This document shows, piece by piece, positions 51,961 through 62,786 of a stretch of DNA of 64,000 bases. The stretch is from the NCBI GenBank assembly GCA_013036995.1, contig JAAOXG010000015.1:1-64000 (forward strand). The letters are read 5' to 3'. The translations under genes were made by a program, and so were the position numbers. Below the pieces are notes generated by a model. That model saw only the letters and a program-made list of their open reading frames with translations. It was not told the origin of the DNA and searched no databases. The DNA comes from Lacrimispora defluvii. Its GTDB lineage: Bacteria; Bacillota; Clostridia; Lachnospirales; Lachnospiraceae. Numbering within the stretch: the first letter of the stretch is position 1; each line of letters starts with the position of its first letter.

Positions 51961-52077
51961 TGCAGTTTTTTGCAGCCAGACTATCATAGCACAATGTGCG
52001 CCTTAGACCCTCGGCTTTGCGTCCCCATCTTTTGATGGGTTTGCCCTTAATTCAATTCTGTTTCTTAGAAATGTCGG

Positions 52078-55000
52078 TTACTTTGTTTTTCTCACTCCGT
52101 TTTTATCGATCTCATAGCCGTCGATTTTGGTGCTTCTGGCAAGAGAGCCGTCGGTATAGAAATAGTACCATTTGCCGTCAATCTCAAGCCACTTACCGGA
52201 TATCATCAGACCGCCCTTAGTAAAGTAATAGGTTTTATTGCTGCCATTCGCACCAAGATCCCAAAAGCCGACTAACATTGTCTTACCGGAATAAAAACGC
52301 CAGTTATCGCCGTCCTTGACCCAGCCGGTTTTCAGCGTACCATCGGTATTGAAGAAATACTTCACACCGTCGATGGTCTGTGTGCCGGTTAGAGCTTTGC
52401 CATCCTTGTAGTACAGGTACTGTCCGGCATCGTTTTGCGCCCAGCCCTGCGCTGTGGCAGGGTTGATGGTCAGCTTGATATAACGACCTAACATGGAGGA
52501 AACCTCGGCGCGGGTGGCATTTCCCTTTGGATTAAACTTATTGTCACTGCCGCCCATCATAATTCCTGCCTGCTGCATGGCTTTTACAGCGTCTCTGTAA
52601 GCACTTCCAATACCGGAAGCATCAGCGTAGTTGCTTGCTTCACGGGTGATTGGCAGCGTATAGCCGGTTGCCTTTGCATAGTTTGCAAAGATTACCGCAA
52701 TTTCCTCACGGGTAATCGCCCTGTCTGGAGCAAACTGGCTGTTTCCGATGCCCTGAATGATGCCCTTGCTGTACGCCCACTCAATATACGGACGATAGGC
52801 GCTGTCTGCTTTTACATCTGTGAAGCTGTTCTTTGTATAGGCTTTTGTATCCACTCCTGCTAGTCTGCCAAGGGCTGTTACCAACATTCCCCGCGTCATA
52901 GCGGAATTTGGTGCAAATGCTGTTTCTGAATTTCCGGACATCAGCCCTCTGCCTACCACATAGTCAATCGATTCCTTTGCCCAATGGGTGCTGATATCTG
53001 TAAACTTTGCTGTCGGTGCAGTGTAGCCAATGCCATACTGCGAGAAGTGGGTAGTTGTGAAAATAACACAGCCGCTGTTTACATCATAGGCAGAGCCTGC
53101 AATGCGGGTTGCATTACCCTTTGCGTCTACATAGACCGCATACAGACCACCGACTGCTTCATTCTTGCCCAGCGTATATGGAATAGATACTGTTGCAATT
53201 CCACCGCCAAAGCTGGATACTGTTTTTCCGTTTCCATAGCCTACCGTAATGTCATAGACCGGTCTTGTGCCGATCATCTTTTTGGCCGCATCGGAAAGGT
53301 TTGTTTTTGGTGCAATGGCGATGTTGATATTACCGGTGCTTTGCTTCTGGATTTCTGCCAGCGCCTTTTTATCAAAGCTAACCTGTACAAGGGAGCCGCC
53401 TATTTCAAGGCTGCTGACTCCGGCGCTTACAAGGCTATCCAAAGAGCTACGTGTGAGGGTTGCTGTCAGGGAAGCTGTACCCTTTGGCATGGTAACGTTC
53501 AGTTCTACTGAAATTCCATTTGCAGTTTTGCCTTGGCTAGTTGCATCCGCCTGTGCTTTGGCAATCGCATCGGTTACTGCTTTATCCAGGATAGATGCAC
53601 TTGCCGCACCGTTCGTCCCTGCTGTTGCTGTTACAGGAGCCGTTGCTGTTACCGGCTGATTTGGCATCTTTTCCGGTGTTGTTGTAGTCGGTGCTCCGCT
53701 TCCGCCGGAAGAAGAACCACCACCGGAGGAACCGCCACCGTTATCGCTGCTGTTTTTGCTATAATTTGCCGTAACGGTAACCGCCTTGCCCAGCATGGTA
53801 AAGGTTGTTGTACTTGCTGTGCTGTTTGCAAAGGTTACGCCGTCGCTGCTGCTCCAACCGGTAAAGGTATAGTCGCTGCGGCTTTCCGCCGTAATGGTTA
53901 CGGTCTGACCCTCGCTGTAGCTGCCGCTGCCGGTTCCGTTTGTCACAGTCACGGTATAGGTCGCATTGACCACGGTCAGCTTAGCATTTGTATAGGTGAC
54001 TGCATAGCTATCGGCATTGGCAAGGGTGCCACCGCTGATTGTGATCTCATATTCGCCCACCGTATTGGTATCCGTCGCTGTGGTGGATATGGTCGGACTG
54101 GTAAAGGTGTCACTGTCCACTAGACCAGTTACGGTATAGGTAAGCTCTGGTATTGCAGCACCCTTCACTACGTTCAGCTTGTCGTCCGCCTTGACGGTCA
54201 GAGTTTTCTTGCCAACAGTCAGAGATACCGATGCGGTTGCTTCATTGTAGGTACTGTCTGCCGCCTTGGTAGCGGTGATGGTCACGGTACCTGCCTTGTG
54301 AATCGTTGCTGTGGTACCGGCAATGCTGACGATGGTCGGGTCAGAGCTTTCAAAGGTAACCGCTCCACCGCCGCTTCCGCCTGTTGCAGAAAGGGTAAAT
54401 GTTCCATCACCATAGGTCTTTGTACCGATACTTCCTATGCTAAGTGTTGCTTGATTCTGCTTATTAGTGTCAAAGCTAAGCTCTGAACTGGTAGCAGTGT
54501 TATAGTTTCCGCTACCGTTGTAAACAGCCTTGATCTTGTAAATCTGACTGGCAAGCCCAGTCCATGTGTAAGTTGCCTTACCGCCTGTGATGGCAACAGC
54601 GGTTGCACCTGCAATATCCTCATCACTTCCGCTTGTGCTGTTGACAAATTCCACAGTGCCGGTAGGAGTTTCCCCATCGTCTGCACCAGTCACGGTTGCG
54701 GTCAGTGTTGCTTTACGGCTTCCCGCATCATCGGAAACAACTGCATTTACTGTCACAGCAGGAGTTGCCTTGCTGACGGTAATGGCAACCGTATGATTGG
54801 TACCCGTAATAGCTTCATAGTTTGCAGTTGTATTGGCGTTCGGCGTAAAGGTAACCTCATAGCCGCTGTTTGAAACAGTCGGAACCACATTGCCGTTTGT
54901 CCATGCAAAGGTTCCATATTCGTTACTACTAAAGCTTAAGGCACTTGCAGACAGCTTTTGTCCGTAAGTAATGCCGCTTGCCGTCGGGTAGGTAATGCTA

Positions 55001-58000
55001 GGTGCCGGCGCTTTGTCAATCATAAAGGTACGGCTTACGTTTCCGGCATAATTGCCTTTTGCGGTAACCGTTACTGTTGCTGTTCCGGCATCTATGTTAT
55101 GACTATAGCTATAATCATAATCTGATGCCGTGATGGTTGCTGTGCTATCGGCTACTATAACAGTTGGCACTTTTGCTGTTCCATCATAGGTATAGGTTCC
55201 TGTTACCTCTCCGATTGTCACTCCTGCCGCAGTCAAACTCCTTGGATTTACGGTCGGGGTTACCTGCACCGTCACCGTGGCATATTGCACTGCATCATCA
55301 GGTGTAAAGACTACTTCATAGGTTGTGGTTGTTCCTACAGACGGTTTATCCGTGCTGGAAACACTCCAGCTTCCGGCTACATTATTGGTGCTTGCTACCT
55401 GAGATACCGTCATATCCTTCACCTGCTGTCCGTAGGTTCCTGTTATGGTAGGATTCTCAGAGAAAACCGGTTGCGTCGTTGTGGTCGTAAAACTTGTGCT
55501 CACGACACTGCTGTTATTTTGTGCACTGTCTGTGCCCACAGCATAAATGTAGTAAGTGGTATTCGCTGTCAGACCAGATAATTCAACATCGATATTCGTG
55601 TCCGCCTGACCATCTGTTACACTTACCGTATTCTTTTCTGTGGAATCTAAAATATTCTGCGCGGTGATGCCACTTTGCTCAGTAGTTTTGATGATATAGC
55701 TGATGATTCCTATTTCGTCCATTTTTACTTTTGCTGCCCCTGATACATCTCCAAGATCAGAACCCGTAGGCGCCGTCAAAGTAACCGTAGGTGCTGTCTT
55801 GTCAATGACGATTCCGTCAGTGCAGATATAGGCGCTTTTGTTGCCTGCTACGTCTACCGCATATGCATAGATGACATATTTATGTTCATCTGTAATAGAG
55901 AAGCTTGCACCCTCTGTAAAGGAGACCGCATTTAGCTCATCGGCTGTTTTGATCGTCGTACTGCCGGTGGTGTCAATATAGTAATAATACCTTGCCACAC
56001 CAGAACCGCTGTCTGTCGCCAAAATGCTGACATCCTTATTTTCCTTGAAGAAATGCCCGAATGTAATATTATTCAAAAATCCCTTCCAGTTGTTGTCGCT
56101 GATGTTGATACCGTCAGTATCGGCTGAAAATGCTGGGGCGGTTTTATCAATGTTTACAGAAACGCTCTTTCCATCCGTGATATAGCCTGTTTCATCCTGC
56201 TTGAAATAGAGGGTTTTGCTGACTTCACCCTCTCCACTTAGCAGATAGGAGTCCGCATAAGTTCCATTCACGCTGTCGCTGACGGTGTAGCCGTCTGCTG
56301 TAATCGGCACGTCTGCACTATACCAAGCCGCCTTTGTGGTGCTACCGTTATAGGCAACCGTTACAGTGCCGTCATAGGAACTGATTGTTATGGATTTGGT
56401 ATTCGAGCTTGGTTTAAATAAATCATTTTCCGGAATACTCACCGCAAGGATATAGCTACCCGGCAGAGTTGGCGGAGTATCCAGCTTGGTGTTTGTTTGG
56501 TCATACCATGTGAAAACCACATTGCTATAGCCCGCACCCGTGATGCTCAAATCTGCTTCCACTGGATTAGAAATTGGACTACTGGTGTAGTAAAAGTTTC
56601 CCGTATAGGACGAATTGAATGCAATGGACGTATCCGCTTTGTAAGTAGTAATTTCTCTTGTGGCGGTTGCTGCATGATAATTCGTATCCCCTGCTTTGGT
56701 AGCAGTGACCGTTACTGTACCCGCTCCGATGATGGTGGCTGTGTTGCCGCTCACGGAAAGCACACCGTTATCCTCCGGCACAGAATATGTTACTCCGCCC
56801 CCTCCGCTTCCACCGGTGGTTTCTAGTGTAAATGTGCCGTCACCGTATTTTTTGCCGGTTACCTCGGTTATGCTGAAAACTTTTTGATCGGCTTTGGCAA
56901 TGGTTTGTTCCACCACCGCGCTTGTCACGCCGACATAGTTTTTGCCGGTACCGTCGGTGCTTGGGGTATAGATGGCGGTGAAGCTGTGGGTTCCCACAGA
57001 AACATCATCCAAACCTTCTTGATAAAAATGGCTATAAGTAGAATAAGCCACATCAGCAGACAGCACATTGCTGCCGTCCATGAACGTCACTGTACCGTCG
57101 GGGTAGTCGCCGTTTGCGCCAGTTACAGTAGCAGTAAAGTACATGAGATTGCCATAGATAAACGGATCATCCTCATAAACAGCCACATCCAGTGTAATTG
57201 TCGGTGTAGCCTTTTCTACCGTAAAAGTCGCACTTTCGCTGTTCACAATATAGCCATCGCAGGTAACTACGCAATAAAAGCTATGGGTGCCTGCGTCAAG
57301 ACCCGTAGGCAGTGTCAGCATGGCAGTAGTTCCCAAAGCTGTGTCGCTGGTTTCACTGCCGCTCTTTATGCGATACCATTGGTAGGTAATCGTACTGTCC
57401 GTCGGTGCTGCGGCAGTTTTTGCCGCCGTTACGCTCATTGTGGGTGCGGATGTGTAACCGTAAGTTGTGTTTGCAGTGTTTTGCGGCTGTGCGGTAATCT
57501 TTACCGGTACTGGTTGGACGGTGACAGGCTTGGTCAGAGAATAGTTTGCCAAGTCATTAAAAAGATTGCCGTCCCTGCCCAGATTGTTTACCCAGGTATT
57601 ATCCGACTTGTTCTTAAACCCATAGCCGCTTGCCAGCAGGCTGGCGACTATACTCTTGTTAGCAGTACCAATATATTTAAATTCCCCGCCGGAAAGGGCA
57701 ACGCTGTTGCAGCTGTCAAATATTACATTGCCGTCTCTAAAGTCACCGCCGGAAATCACGACATCCACACTCTTGAATTCGGCACAATCCCCTGCCGTCA
57801 TGCCTATGAAACTACCTCCGCGAATTGCAATATTTCCCTCTGAAAAGCATCCGATAAGATTAGACAATGCCGTAGTAGATGAGGCAGTGTTCTCGTAAAT
57901 ACCATTTTCAATGATTAGATTGGCATATTGAACATATATCAAAGTACCAGCGGTGCTCTTTGTGAATTTACCATCGGTTGCGCCGTCCTTCAATGTTACT

Positions 58001-60228
58001 TGACAGTCGTTATACAGCTGCAACGCCTTATCTCTGTCGTTACTCGTCCATGTTTTGCCATTTAAGTCAATCGTAAAGATACCGGAGTCGATATAAACCG
58101 TAGTATCCGTAGTTGCGTCGGCAAGCAGCTTGACGGTGCTGTTCAGATTTTTTTTTGCAGCAGTAATGGCATTTTCCAACGTCGGGTAGCTCACAGAATT
58201 ACCGTTCGATTTTATCACCTCATAATTACATGCATCCTCTGAGACATAAAGTGTTGCGTTATCCGAATTTATCGTATAACCCTCGCAAGTCATATCGCAG
58301 TAGTAAGTATAAGTGCCCTCCGCAAGACCGTGATCAACTGTATAGCTTGCGCTTGTTGCACTGTCAATAGCGACACTGTCCTTATACCATTGATAGGTGA
58401 TTGTTTCCCCGGAATCGCCAGGCACAGTTTCAGCTGTGACGGTGAATGTCGGTGCTTCGTCTTCTGTGTAGTCGGGCGATGCTGCAGCGTCCCCAGGCTG
58501 TTCAGTGATTTTAACAGGTATCGGGGCAACGGTTACATTAGAAACAATTGTACTATTTCCACCATCATTTTCAACAGGTCCGCTATTTCCTCTATAGTAG
58601 TATCCTTCTCCTAGTAAATTTTTAACATCTCCTCCATAGGCTTTAATACTGGCTGTACTACCGCCCTCATATGTTCCGCCTTTGAGTATAACATTTGTAC
58701 TATCACCATAAACAAATATGCAATAAAGTCCTCCTATTATTTTTCCTCCACCTTGGCTGTCCATAAACACTACATTTGAGTTTTTTATTTGAAAATTTCG
58801 ATTTGCTAAAAAGGAGATGCATTTACCATTAAAATCAAATATGAAATTACCTGAAGTTATATTTATTTGATTTTTATCTGTCACATCTTTCAGCAGTGTC
58901 ACCGTACTGCCGCTCATGCTCTGTGCGTCAGTGATGGCTTCCTCAATGGTGTCATAATAAGTTACCACACCCTCTGAATTTGTCACACTGGCTTCGCCGT
59001 CCTCCGCCGTGGCAGTCAACAGCGCCACCGTATACAGTGAAAAATGCTCGGCGGGCGCTTCCAGCATTCCAGCTGCCTGATCCACGGTGGTGTCCAATCC
59101 CTGCGCTTCACTTAAGGTGTCATCCATGTGAAAGACCTTCAGCTCCTGCGTGGGAGCGGTGTCCTCCATAACCATAGGCAACTGTGCAAAGAAAACCTTT
59201 ACCTCACCCTTGCTGGTGTCTGGTTGAAGCTCGTTTCCGTCCGCGTCGGTGATGGTGATGTCAAAGGAAACCAGTTCCGTTACGATTTTAGCGGTATCCA
59301 CAGATTGTACTTCTTCGCTGACCGCACTTTGGATTTTCTCTTTGTCCTCTGTGCTGGTCACCTTCTTAGCATAAAGGACACCTCCCTCCGGGAACACATC
59401 CTTTTCCGCCTTAACAGTGATTTCAATGCCGTCTATTGTCTGGCTTTGGCTGAATGTCCACTTGCTGTTATCCTCAATCTGCACTTGAATCTGCGGCAAG
59501 CTTACGCCATCCGCAAGGGCATAGCCCTCTGGCAGAACCGGCTCATAGAAAAACACCGCGCCTGCGCTTTCGGAATTAAAAGTATCCGAACCGCTGCGCT
59601 CTGCATTGATTTGCCATGTAATGCCTGTCAGCGTCCGCACTTCCGAAGTCATTTTTTCGCTTTCTGTCTGCTCGGTGTCCGCATCGTCTAAATCTGCGCT
59701 GATTGCAGAGCCTGTGGTGCTTGCGGCTAAAGGTACCTCGCCGCTGTCCAAGACCACGGTAGCCTCGCTGTCGGTAGCGGTGTTGTCCTCTGTGCTGTCT
59801 TCATCTTCCTGCGGTTCCTTCGTATCATTTTCCGAAACGGTGGAATTATCAGCAGGGGATTCGTCAGCCGCTGGTTCTTCCGGGGTGCTCTCGTCCGGTT
59901 TTGCTTCTTCGGCAGGGATTTCTTCGGGCTGTGAATCTTCCACAATGCTTTCCGCTGTATCCACCCCATAAACACTGAGTGTTACGCTAAGTGTATCCGG
60001 CAGGTTAATGTCCGATTCCTCCGCACCTACCGCAAGCTGCTGAGTGGCAATCTCACTGGATAGGTTTGCAAAAGCGGTAATCGTCTCCGATTCCTGTGCA
60101 TGGGCAGTAATGCCATAGCCTGTGACCGGGTTCACCATCAGCACAGCCAGCGTTACCGCCAATATCCTCTTTGCTTTTTTTCTGACAGGGACGCTATTTA
60201 GGCGCTCTGCCATTTGTTTTATTTTCAT
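52078..60228 (-). CDS. giant multidomain surface protein with SLH and cell-wall-binding repeats
   Basis: 2,716 residues from the ATG at 60228, which has GGAGG five bases upstream. Order: a signal peptide (RILAVTLAVLMVNPVTGYG); a Glu/Pro/Ser-rich low-complexity stalk (about 110-180); two copies of a beta-helix-like repeat region each followed by an Ig-like domain (PVKITEQP and PVKITAQP mark the copies); a long series of Ig/MBG-type beta domains (KKYGDGTFTLETTGGSGGG and KTYGDGTFTLSATGGSGGG mark another duplication); a Gly/Ser hinge; three SLH domains (AKESIDYVVGRGLMSG, EWAYSKGIIQG, VKAMQQAGIMMGG); and about four terminal aromatic repeats (GWVKDGDNWRFY, GKWYYFY). It is a wall-attached adhesin. 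Long open frames on the opposite strand are shadows. Confidence 0.88.
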   Translation of the reverse strand: MKIKQMAERLNSVPVRKKAKRILAVTLAVLMVNPVTGYGITAHAQESETITAFANLSSEIATQQLAVGAEESDINLPDTLSVTLSVYGVDTAESIVEDSQPEEIPAEEAKPDESTPEEPAADESPADNSTVSENDTKEPQEDEDSTEDNTATDSEATVVLDSGEVPLAASTTGSAISADLDDADTEQTESEKMTSEVRTLTGITWQINAERSGSDTFNSESAGAVFFYEPVLPEGYALADGVSLPQIQVQIEDNSKWTFSQSQTIDGIEITVKAEKDVFPEGGVLYAKKVTSTEDKEKIQSAVSEEVQSVDTAKIVTELVSFDITITDADGNELQPDTSKGEVKVFFAQLPMVMEDTAPTQELKVFHMDDTLSEAQGLDTTVDQAAGMLEAPAEHFSLYTVALLTATAEDGEASVTNSEGVVTYYDTIEEAITDAQSMSGSTVTLLKDVTDKNQINITSGNFIFDFNGKCISFLANRNFQIKNSNVVFMDSQGGGKIIGGLYCIFVYGDSTNVILKGGTYEGGSTASIKAYGGDVKNLLGEGYYYRGNSGPVENDGGNSTIVSNVTVAPIPVKITEQPGDAAASPDYTEDEAPTFTVTAETVPGDSGETITYQWYKDSVAIDSATSASYTVDHGLAEGTYTYYCDMTCEGYTINSDNATLYVSEDACNYEVIKSNGNSVSYPTLENAITAAKKNLNSTVKLLADATTDTTVYIDSGIFTIDLNGKTWTSNDRDKALQLYNDCQVTLKDGATDGKFTKSTAGTLIYVQYANLIIENGIYENTASSTTALSNLIGCFSEGNIAIRGGSFIGMTAGDCAEFKSVDVVISGGDFRDGNVIFDSCNSVALSGGEFKYIGTANKSIVASLLASGYGFKNKSDNTWVNNLGRDGNLFNDLANYSLTKPVTVQPVPVKITAQPQNTANTTYGYTSAPTMSVTAAKTAAAPTDSTITYQWYRIKSGSETSDTALGTTAMLTLPTGLDAGTHSFYCVVTCDGYIVNSESATFTVEKATPTITLDVAVYEDDPFIYGNLMYFTATVTGANGDYPDGTVTFMDGSNVLSADVAYSTYSHFYQEGLDDVSVGTHSFTAIYTPSTDGTGKNYVGVTSAVVEQTIAKADQKVFSITEVTGKKYGDGTFTLETTGGSGGGGVTYSVPEDNGVLSVSGNTATIIGAGTVTVTATKAGDTNYHAATATREITTYKADTSIAFNSSYTGNFYYTSSPISNPVEADLSITGAGYSNVVFTWYDQTNTKLDTPPTLPGSYILAVSIPENDLFKPSSNTKSITISSYDGTVTVAYNGSTTKAAWYSADVPITADGYTVSDSVNGTYADSYLLSGEGEVSKTLYFKQDETGYITDGKSVSVNIDKTAPAFSADTDGINISDNNWKGFLNNITFGHFFKENKDVSILATDSGSGVARYYYYIDTTGSTTIKTADELNAVSFTEGASFSITDEHKYVIYAYAVDVAGNKSAYICTDGIVIDKTAPTVTLTAPTGSDLGDVSGAAKVKMDEIGIISYIIKTTEQSGITAQNILDSTEKNTVSVTDGQADTNIDVELSGLTANTTYYIYAVGTDSAQNNSSVVSTSFTTTTTQPVFSENPTITGTYGQQVKDMTVSQVASTNNVAGSWSVSSTDKPSVGTTTTYEVVFTPDDAVQYATVTVQVTPTVNPRSLTAAGVTIGEVTGTYTYDGTAKVPTVIVADSTATITASDYDYSYSHNIDAGTATVTVTAKGNYAGNVSRTFMIDKAPAPSITYPTASGITYGQKLSASALSFSSNEYGTFAWTNGNVVPTVSNSGYEVTFTPNANTTANYEAITGTNHTVAITVSKATPAVTVNAVVSDDAGSRKATLTATVTGADDGETPTGTVEFVNSTSGSDEDIAGATAVAITGGKATYTWTGLASQIYKIKAVYNGSGNYNTATSSELSFDTNKQNQATLSIGSIGTKTYGDGTFTLSATGGSGGGAVTFESSDPTIVSIAGTTATIHKAGTVTITATKAADSTYNEATASVSLTVGKKTLTVKADDKLNVVKGAAIPELTYTVTGLVDSDTFTSPTISTTATDTNTVGEYEITISGGTLANADSYAVTYTNAKLTVVNATYTVTVTNGTGSGSYSEGQTVTITAESRSDYTFTGWSSSDGVTFANSTASTTTFTMLGKAVTVTANYSKNSSDNGGGSSGGGSSSGGSGAPTTTTPEKMPNQPVTATAPVTATAGTNGAASASILDKAVTDAIAKAQADATSQGKTANGISVELNVTMPKGTASLTATLTRSSLDSLVSAGVSSLEIGGSLVQVSFDKKALAEIQKQSTGNINIAIAPKTNLSDAAKKMIGTRPVYDITVGYGNGKTVSSFGGGIATVSIPYTLGKNEAVGGLYAVYVDAKGNATRIAGSAYDVNSGCVIFTTTHFSQYGIGYTAPTAKFTDISTHWAKESIDYVVGRGLMSGNSETAFAPNSAMTRGMLVTALGRLAGVDTKAYTKNSFTDVKADSAYRPYIEWAYSKGIIQGIGNSQFAPDRAITREEIAVIFANYAKATGYTLPITREASNYADASGIGSAYRDAVKAMQQAGIMMGGSDNKFNPKGNATRAEVSSMLGRYIKLTINPATAQGWAQNDAGQYLYYKDGKALTGTQTIDGVKYFFNTDGTLKTGWVKDGDNWRFYSGKTMLVGFWDLGANGSNKTYYFTKGGLMISGKWLEIDGKWYYFYTDGSLARSTKIDGYEIDKNGVRKTK

Positions 60229-60371
60229 ATGCTCCTCCATTGCTCAATGCCTTTCTTTTTAAAGCGGCATTGTCATATTATTTGTCTTGCCGGGATGTCC
60301 TGCACAAGTTCCTGCTATCAGGCATCAGGCATTAACTTTCATCCATCTTCAACAATAGTCCGTTTCTTAGC

Positions 60372-62786
60372 TTAGATTAGCTTCCTCTTTCTCGCTTCAG
60401 TGACTGCTGCTGTCTTGCTATTCACACCAAGTTTTTTAAAATTCTGCTTATTATGATATTTTACATTTTCTATTTTAAGCCCAAGTTCTCCTGCAATCTC
60501 TGCAGTCGATAGACCTTCTGCCTGAAGCTTTAGGATTTTTATTGCATTTTCAGAAAAGGCTGCCTCCTCTGTAACTTGCTTTAAATATCCTGGATAGGCA
60601 AGTGCTATCTTTTCTGTCTCAGTTAGTACTGCCTGATAGTATTTGTCATCCTTACCTTTCCAGTCGGTTTCTTTCAGCATCTTGTGTACCGCTGCTCCTT
60701 CTCTGGAGATCAGCCGTACAAAATGATAGCTTTCAGCCTGTGTTAAGGTCTTTTGTAAGTTTTCCTCCCACTTGGCATTTCCCATCCGGTACTGGGTAAT
60801 GGCTAGTAAAAGATCTGCTTCCATGGCTATGTACGTACGATGCATAAGCTCTGCATAATACTGCATACGCTGTAAAAGGTTAATCGCTTTTTCATATTTC
60901 CCCATTAGCAGGTACACACGTACTTTGGTCAGATACTGGAAACGCTCCATTGTGGAAAATTCAATTTCTTCATTCGGTGCGCTCTCTATCCACTCCACTG
61001 CCTCAGCTGTCTTTCCTTGATAAAGTCCAATCCGTAACTGTAACGCCGTTAAATTGGATAACAGTTTGGTTGATCCTTCCTGTTCTGCTTTTTTCTCAAA
61101 ATTAAGTAACAGCTCTTTTGCATCCTCCGCATGGTCATTTAGTATATGCAACCATGCCAGTATCCCATACGCCACAAAACACTGTTCTATCTTGCCTCCT
61201 GCCTGCGCCTGCATCATTCCTTTATTGGTCAGATTGGCGATTTCATAACTGTCCTCTCCTTTTTCCAGAAAGCTTTCTGCAAGTGCCAGATTCACCAGTC
61301 CTTTTCCATACTTTCCGAGAGTAAATTCTATGATTTTTCCAATGCTGTTTGCCAGTTCCTTGTCCCGCCTGCTCCATTCACAGAAATCCTTACCACCATT
61401 CATCTGGGATGGCATATTACTGGTGACAGAGAATTCCGGAAGGCTGATGTTACGGTTCATTAAAAGTGTTCCAGCATTTTTTAAAATATTAATCAGGCTA
61501 CTGCTTCCACGGTGTGGCAATGCAATATCCAGATAGACAAGCTGGCCTTTTGCCGCTTTTTTGGCACTTCCACTTAAACGTTCCTCCAGCTGTTTTAATT
61601 CCTCATACCAGCGTTCGCTTTCTTCTATATTTAAAAGCATAGACTGGAGCATACTCATGCCAGCCATCAGTTCCACGCTTTCTCTGATTTTTTCTTCTGG
61701 CAGCGCAAGATAATATTCCCTAAGTTCATAATAATGACCGCTTGCAGGATTCTTTCTTGCATTGGTTATTAAAAGTCCTGCAATTCTCTCTGTATCGTGG
61801 CATGCCTCATACATCTTTAGGGCATCTGGTATATCGCCCTCCAATTCGTAGTAAAGACCGGCATTATAATAAAGTCGTTTCCATCTCTCCTGCTGGTAGT
61901 TTCGAAGAAGTCTCCGCCTCATGGAACGTCGCATACCAAGCCTGATTTCATATATTCTTTTCCCACCAGCTGCCTCTCTAAATGTAAAGAAGTTACCCAG
62001 CTGTTCGCCTATAGCAATCATTCTCTCTACGTCACTTCTGCCTGTAATCATTTCTGCCAGATGTTTATCAAATTCCTCTACAATGCACACCTGTATGAAA
62101 AATTCTTGAATCTCAACCTCCCACTGGTCATAGACATGACAATCAAGATAGTCCCAGAAATCATTGCGCATACGTTCCATGTAGTTGGTATCAAAGGGCC
62201 TGCCTTGGGATAGCTCCATTGCCAAAAGTCTTACTGTAATACCTATCCCCCCTGTGAGTCCTGCGGCTTTTTTAAAATCTTCCTCTGTAAGGGTTAGCCC
62301 CCACAGATTCAGATATTGTAAGATCTCTGTTTCGGAAAGCAGGAAATCCTCTTCCTCTATGACCGTAAATATTTTCCGGTAATAAACAGGGAGTAACCAA
62401 GAGGGTAATCTGCTTCTTCCTGATAAGATCAACCAAATATCCTGTCTACTTATCAATATTTCCATCTTTCTTATCAACGCTTCCCGAAGTTCATCTGTCC
62501 TCAGCTGATGGAGATCATCAATGACTACAATGGTCTGCTTTTCACTATAAGGAAAGTCTAATTCTTCTTCACTTAGCTGTTCTGCTGAGTAATAATGATA
62601 CTGCCGTTTCCCCATATAATCATGGATAAAGGCCGTTTTTCCACATCCGGATATTCCATACAGATAAACGGTCTGAAATAACATCTGTGCCGACTTCATC
62701 TTCTTATTTGCTGTTTTGGGACGTATATAGAGCTTCTCCTCGGTCTGAGCGCAGGGGTCTACACGCTTTTCTTTTTTTTCTTCCAT
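60372..62786 (-). CDS. MalT/LuxR-type large ATPase regulator
   Basis: About 804 residues. The N-terminus has a STAND-type nucleotide site (YLYGISGCGKTAFIHDYM, then TIVVIDDLHQL with Walker B), the middle is helical TPR-like, and the C-terminus is a LuxR HTH (LKLQAEGLSTAEIAGELGLK, then ENVKYHNKQNFKKLGVNS). MalT-like proteins bind ATP and an inducer, oligomerise and activate nearby genes. It lies upstream of the surface-protein gene on the same strand, a natural target. I use the ATG at 62786 with AAGGA ten bases upstream; a GTG at 62795 has poor spacing. Confidence 0.85.
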   Translation of the reverse strand: MEEKKEKRVDPCAQTEEKLYIRPKTANKKMKSAQMLFQTVYLYGISGCGKTAFIHDYMGKRQYHYYSAEQLSEEELDFPYSEKQTIVVIDDLHQLRTDELREALIRKMEILISRQDIWLILSGRSRLPSWLLPVYYRKIFTVIEEEDFLLSETEILQYLNLWGLTLTEEDFKKAAGLTGGIGITVRLLAMELSQGRPFDTNYMERMRNDFWDYLDCHVYDQWEVEIQEFFIQVCIVEEFDKHLAEMITGRSDVERMIAIGEQLGNFFTFREAAGGKRIYEIRLGMRRSMRRRLLRNYQQERWKRLYYNAGLYYELEGDIPDALKMYEACHDTERIAGLLITNARKNPASGHYYELREYYLALPEEKIRESVELMAGMSMLQSMLLNIEESERWYEELKQLEERLSGSAKKAAKGQLVYLDIALPHRGSSSLINILKNAGTLLMNRNISLPEFSVTSNMPSQMNGGKDFCEWSRRDKELANSIGKIIEFTLGKYGKGLVNLALAESFLEKGEDSYEIANLTNKGMMQAQAGGKIEQCFVAYGILAWLHILNDHAEDAKELLLNFEKKAEQEGSTKLLSNLTALQLRIGLYQGKTAEAVEWIESAPNEEIEFSTMERFQYLTKVRVYLLMGKYEKAINLLQRMQYYAELMHRTYIAMEADLLLAITQYRMGNAKWEENLQKTLTQAESYHFVRLISREGAAVHKMLKETDWKGKDDKYYQAVLTETEKIALAYPGYLKQVTEEAAFSENAIKILKLQAEGLSTAEIAGELGLKIENVKYHNKQNFKKLGVNSKTAAVTEARKRKLI

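Noticed and set aside
52984..59971. Many plus-strand open frames of 60-319 codons opposite the giant surface-protein gene
   Set aside because: They lie antisense to one uninterrupted 2,716-codon gene, have Cys/Arg-rich low-meaning sequence and lack ribosome sites; they are shadows of its codon use.
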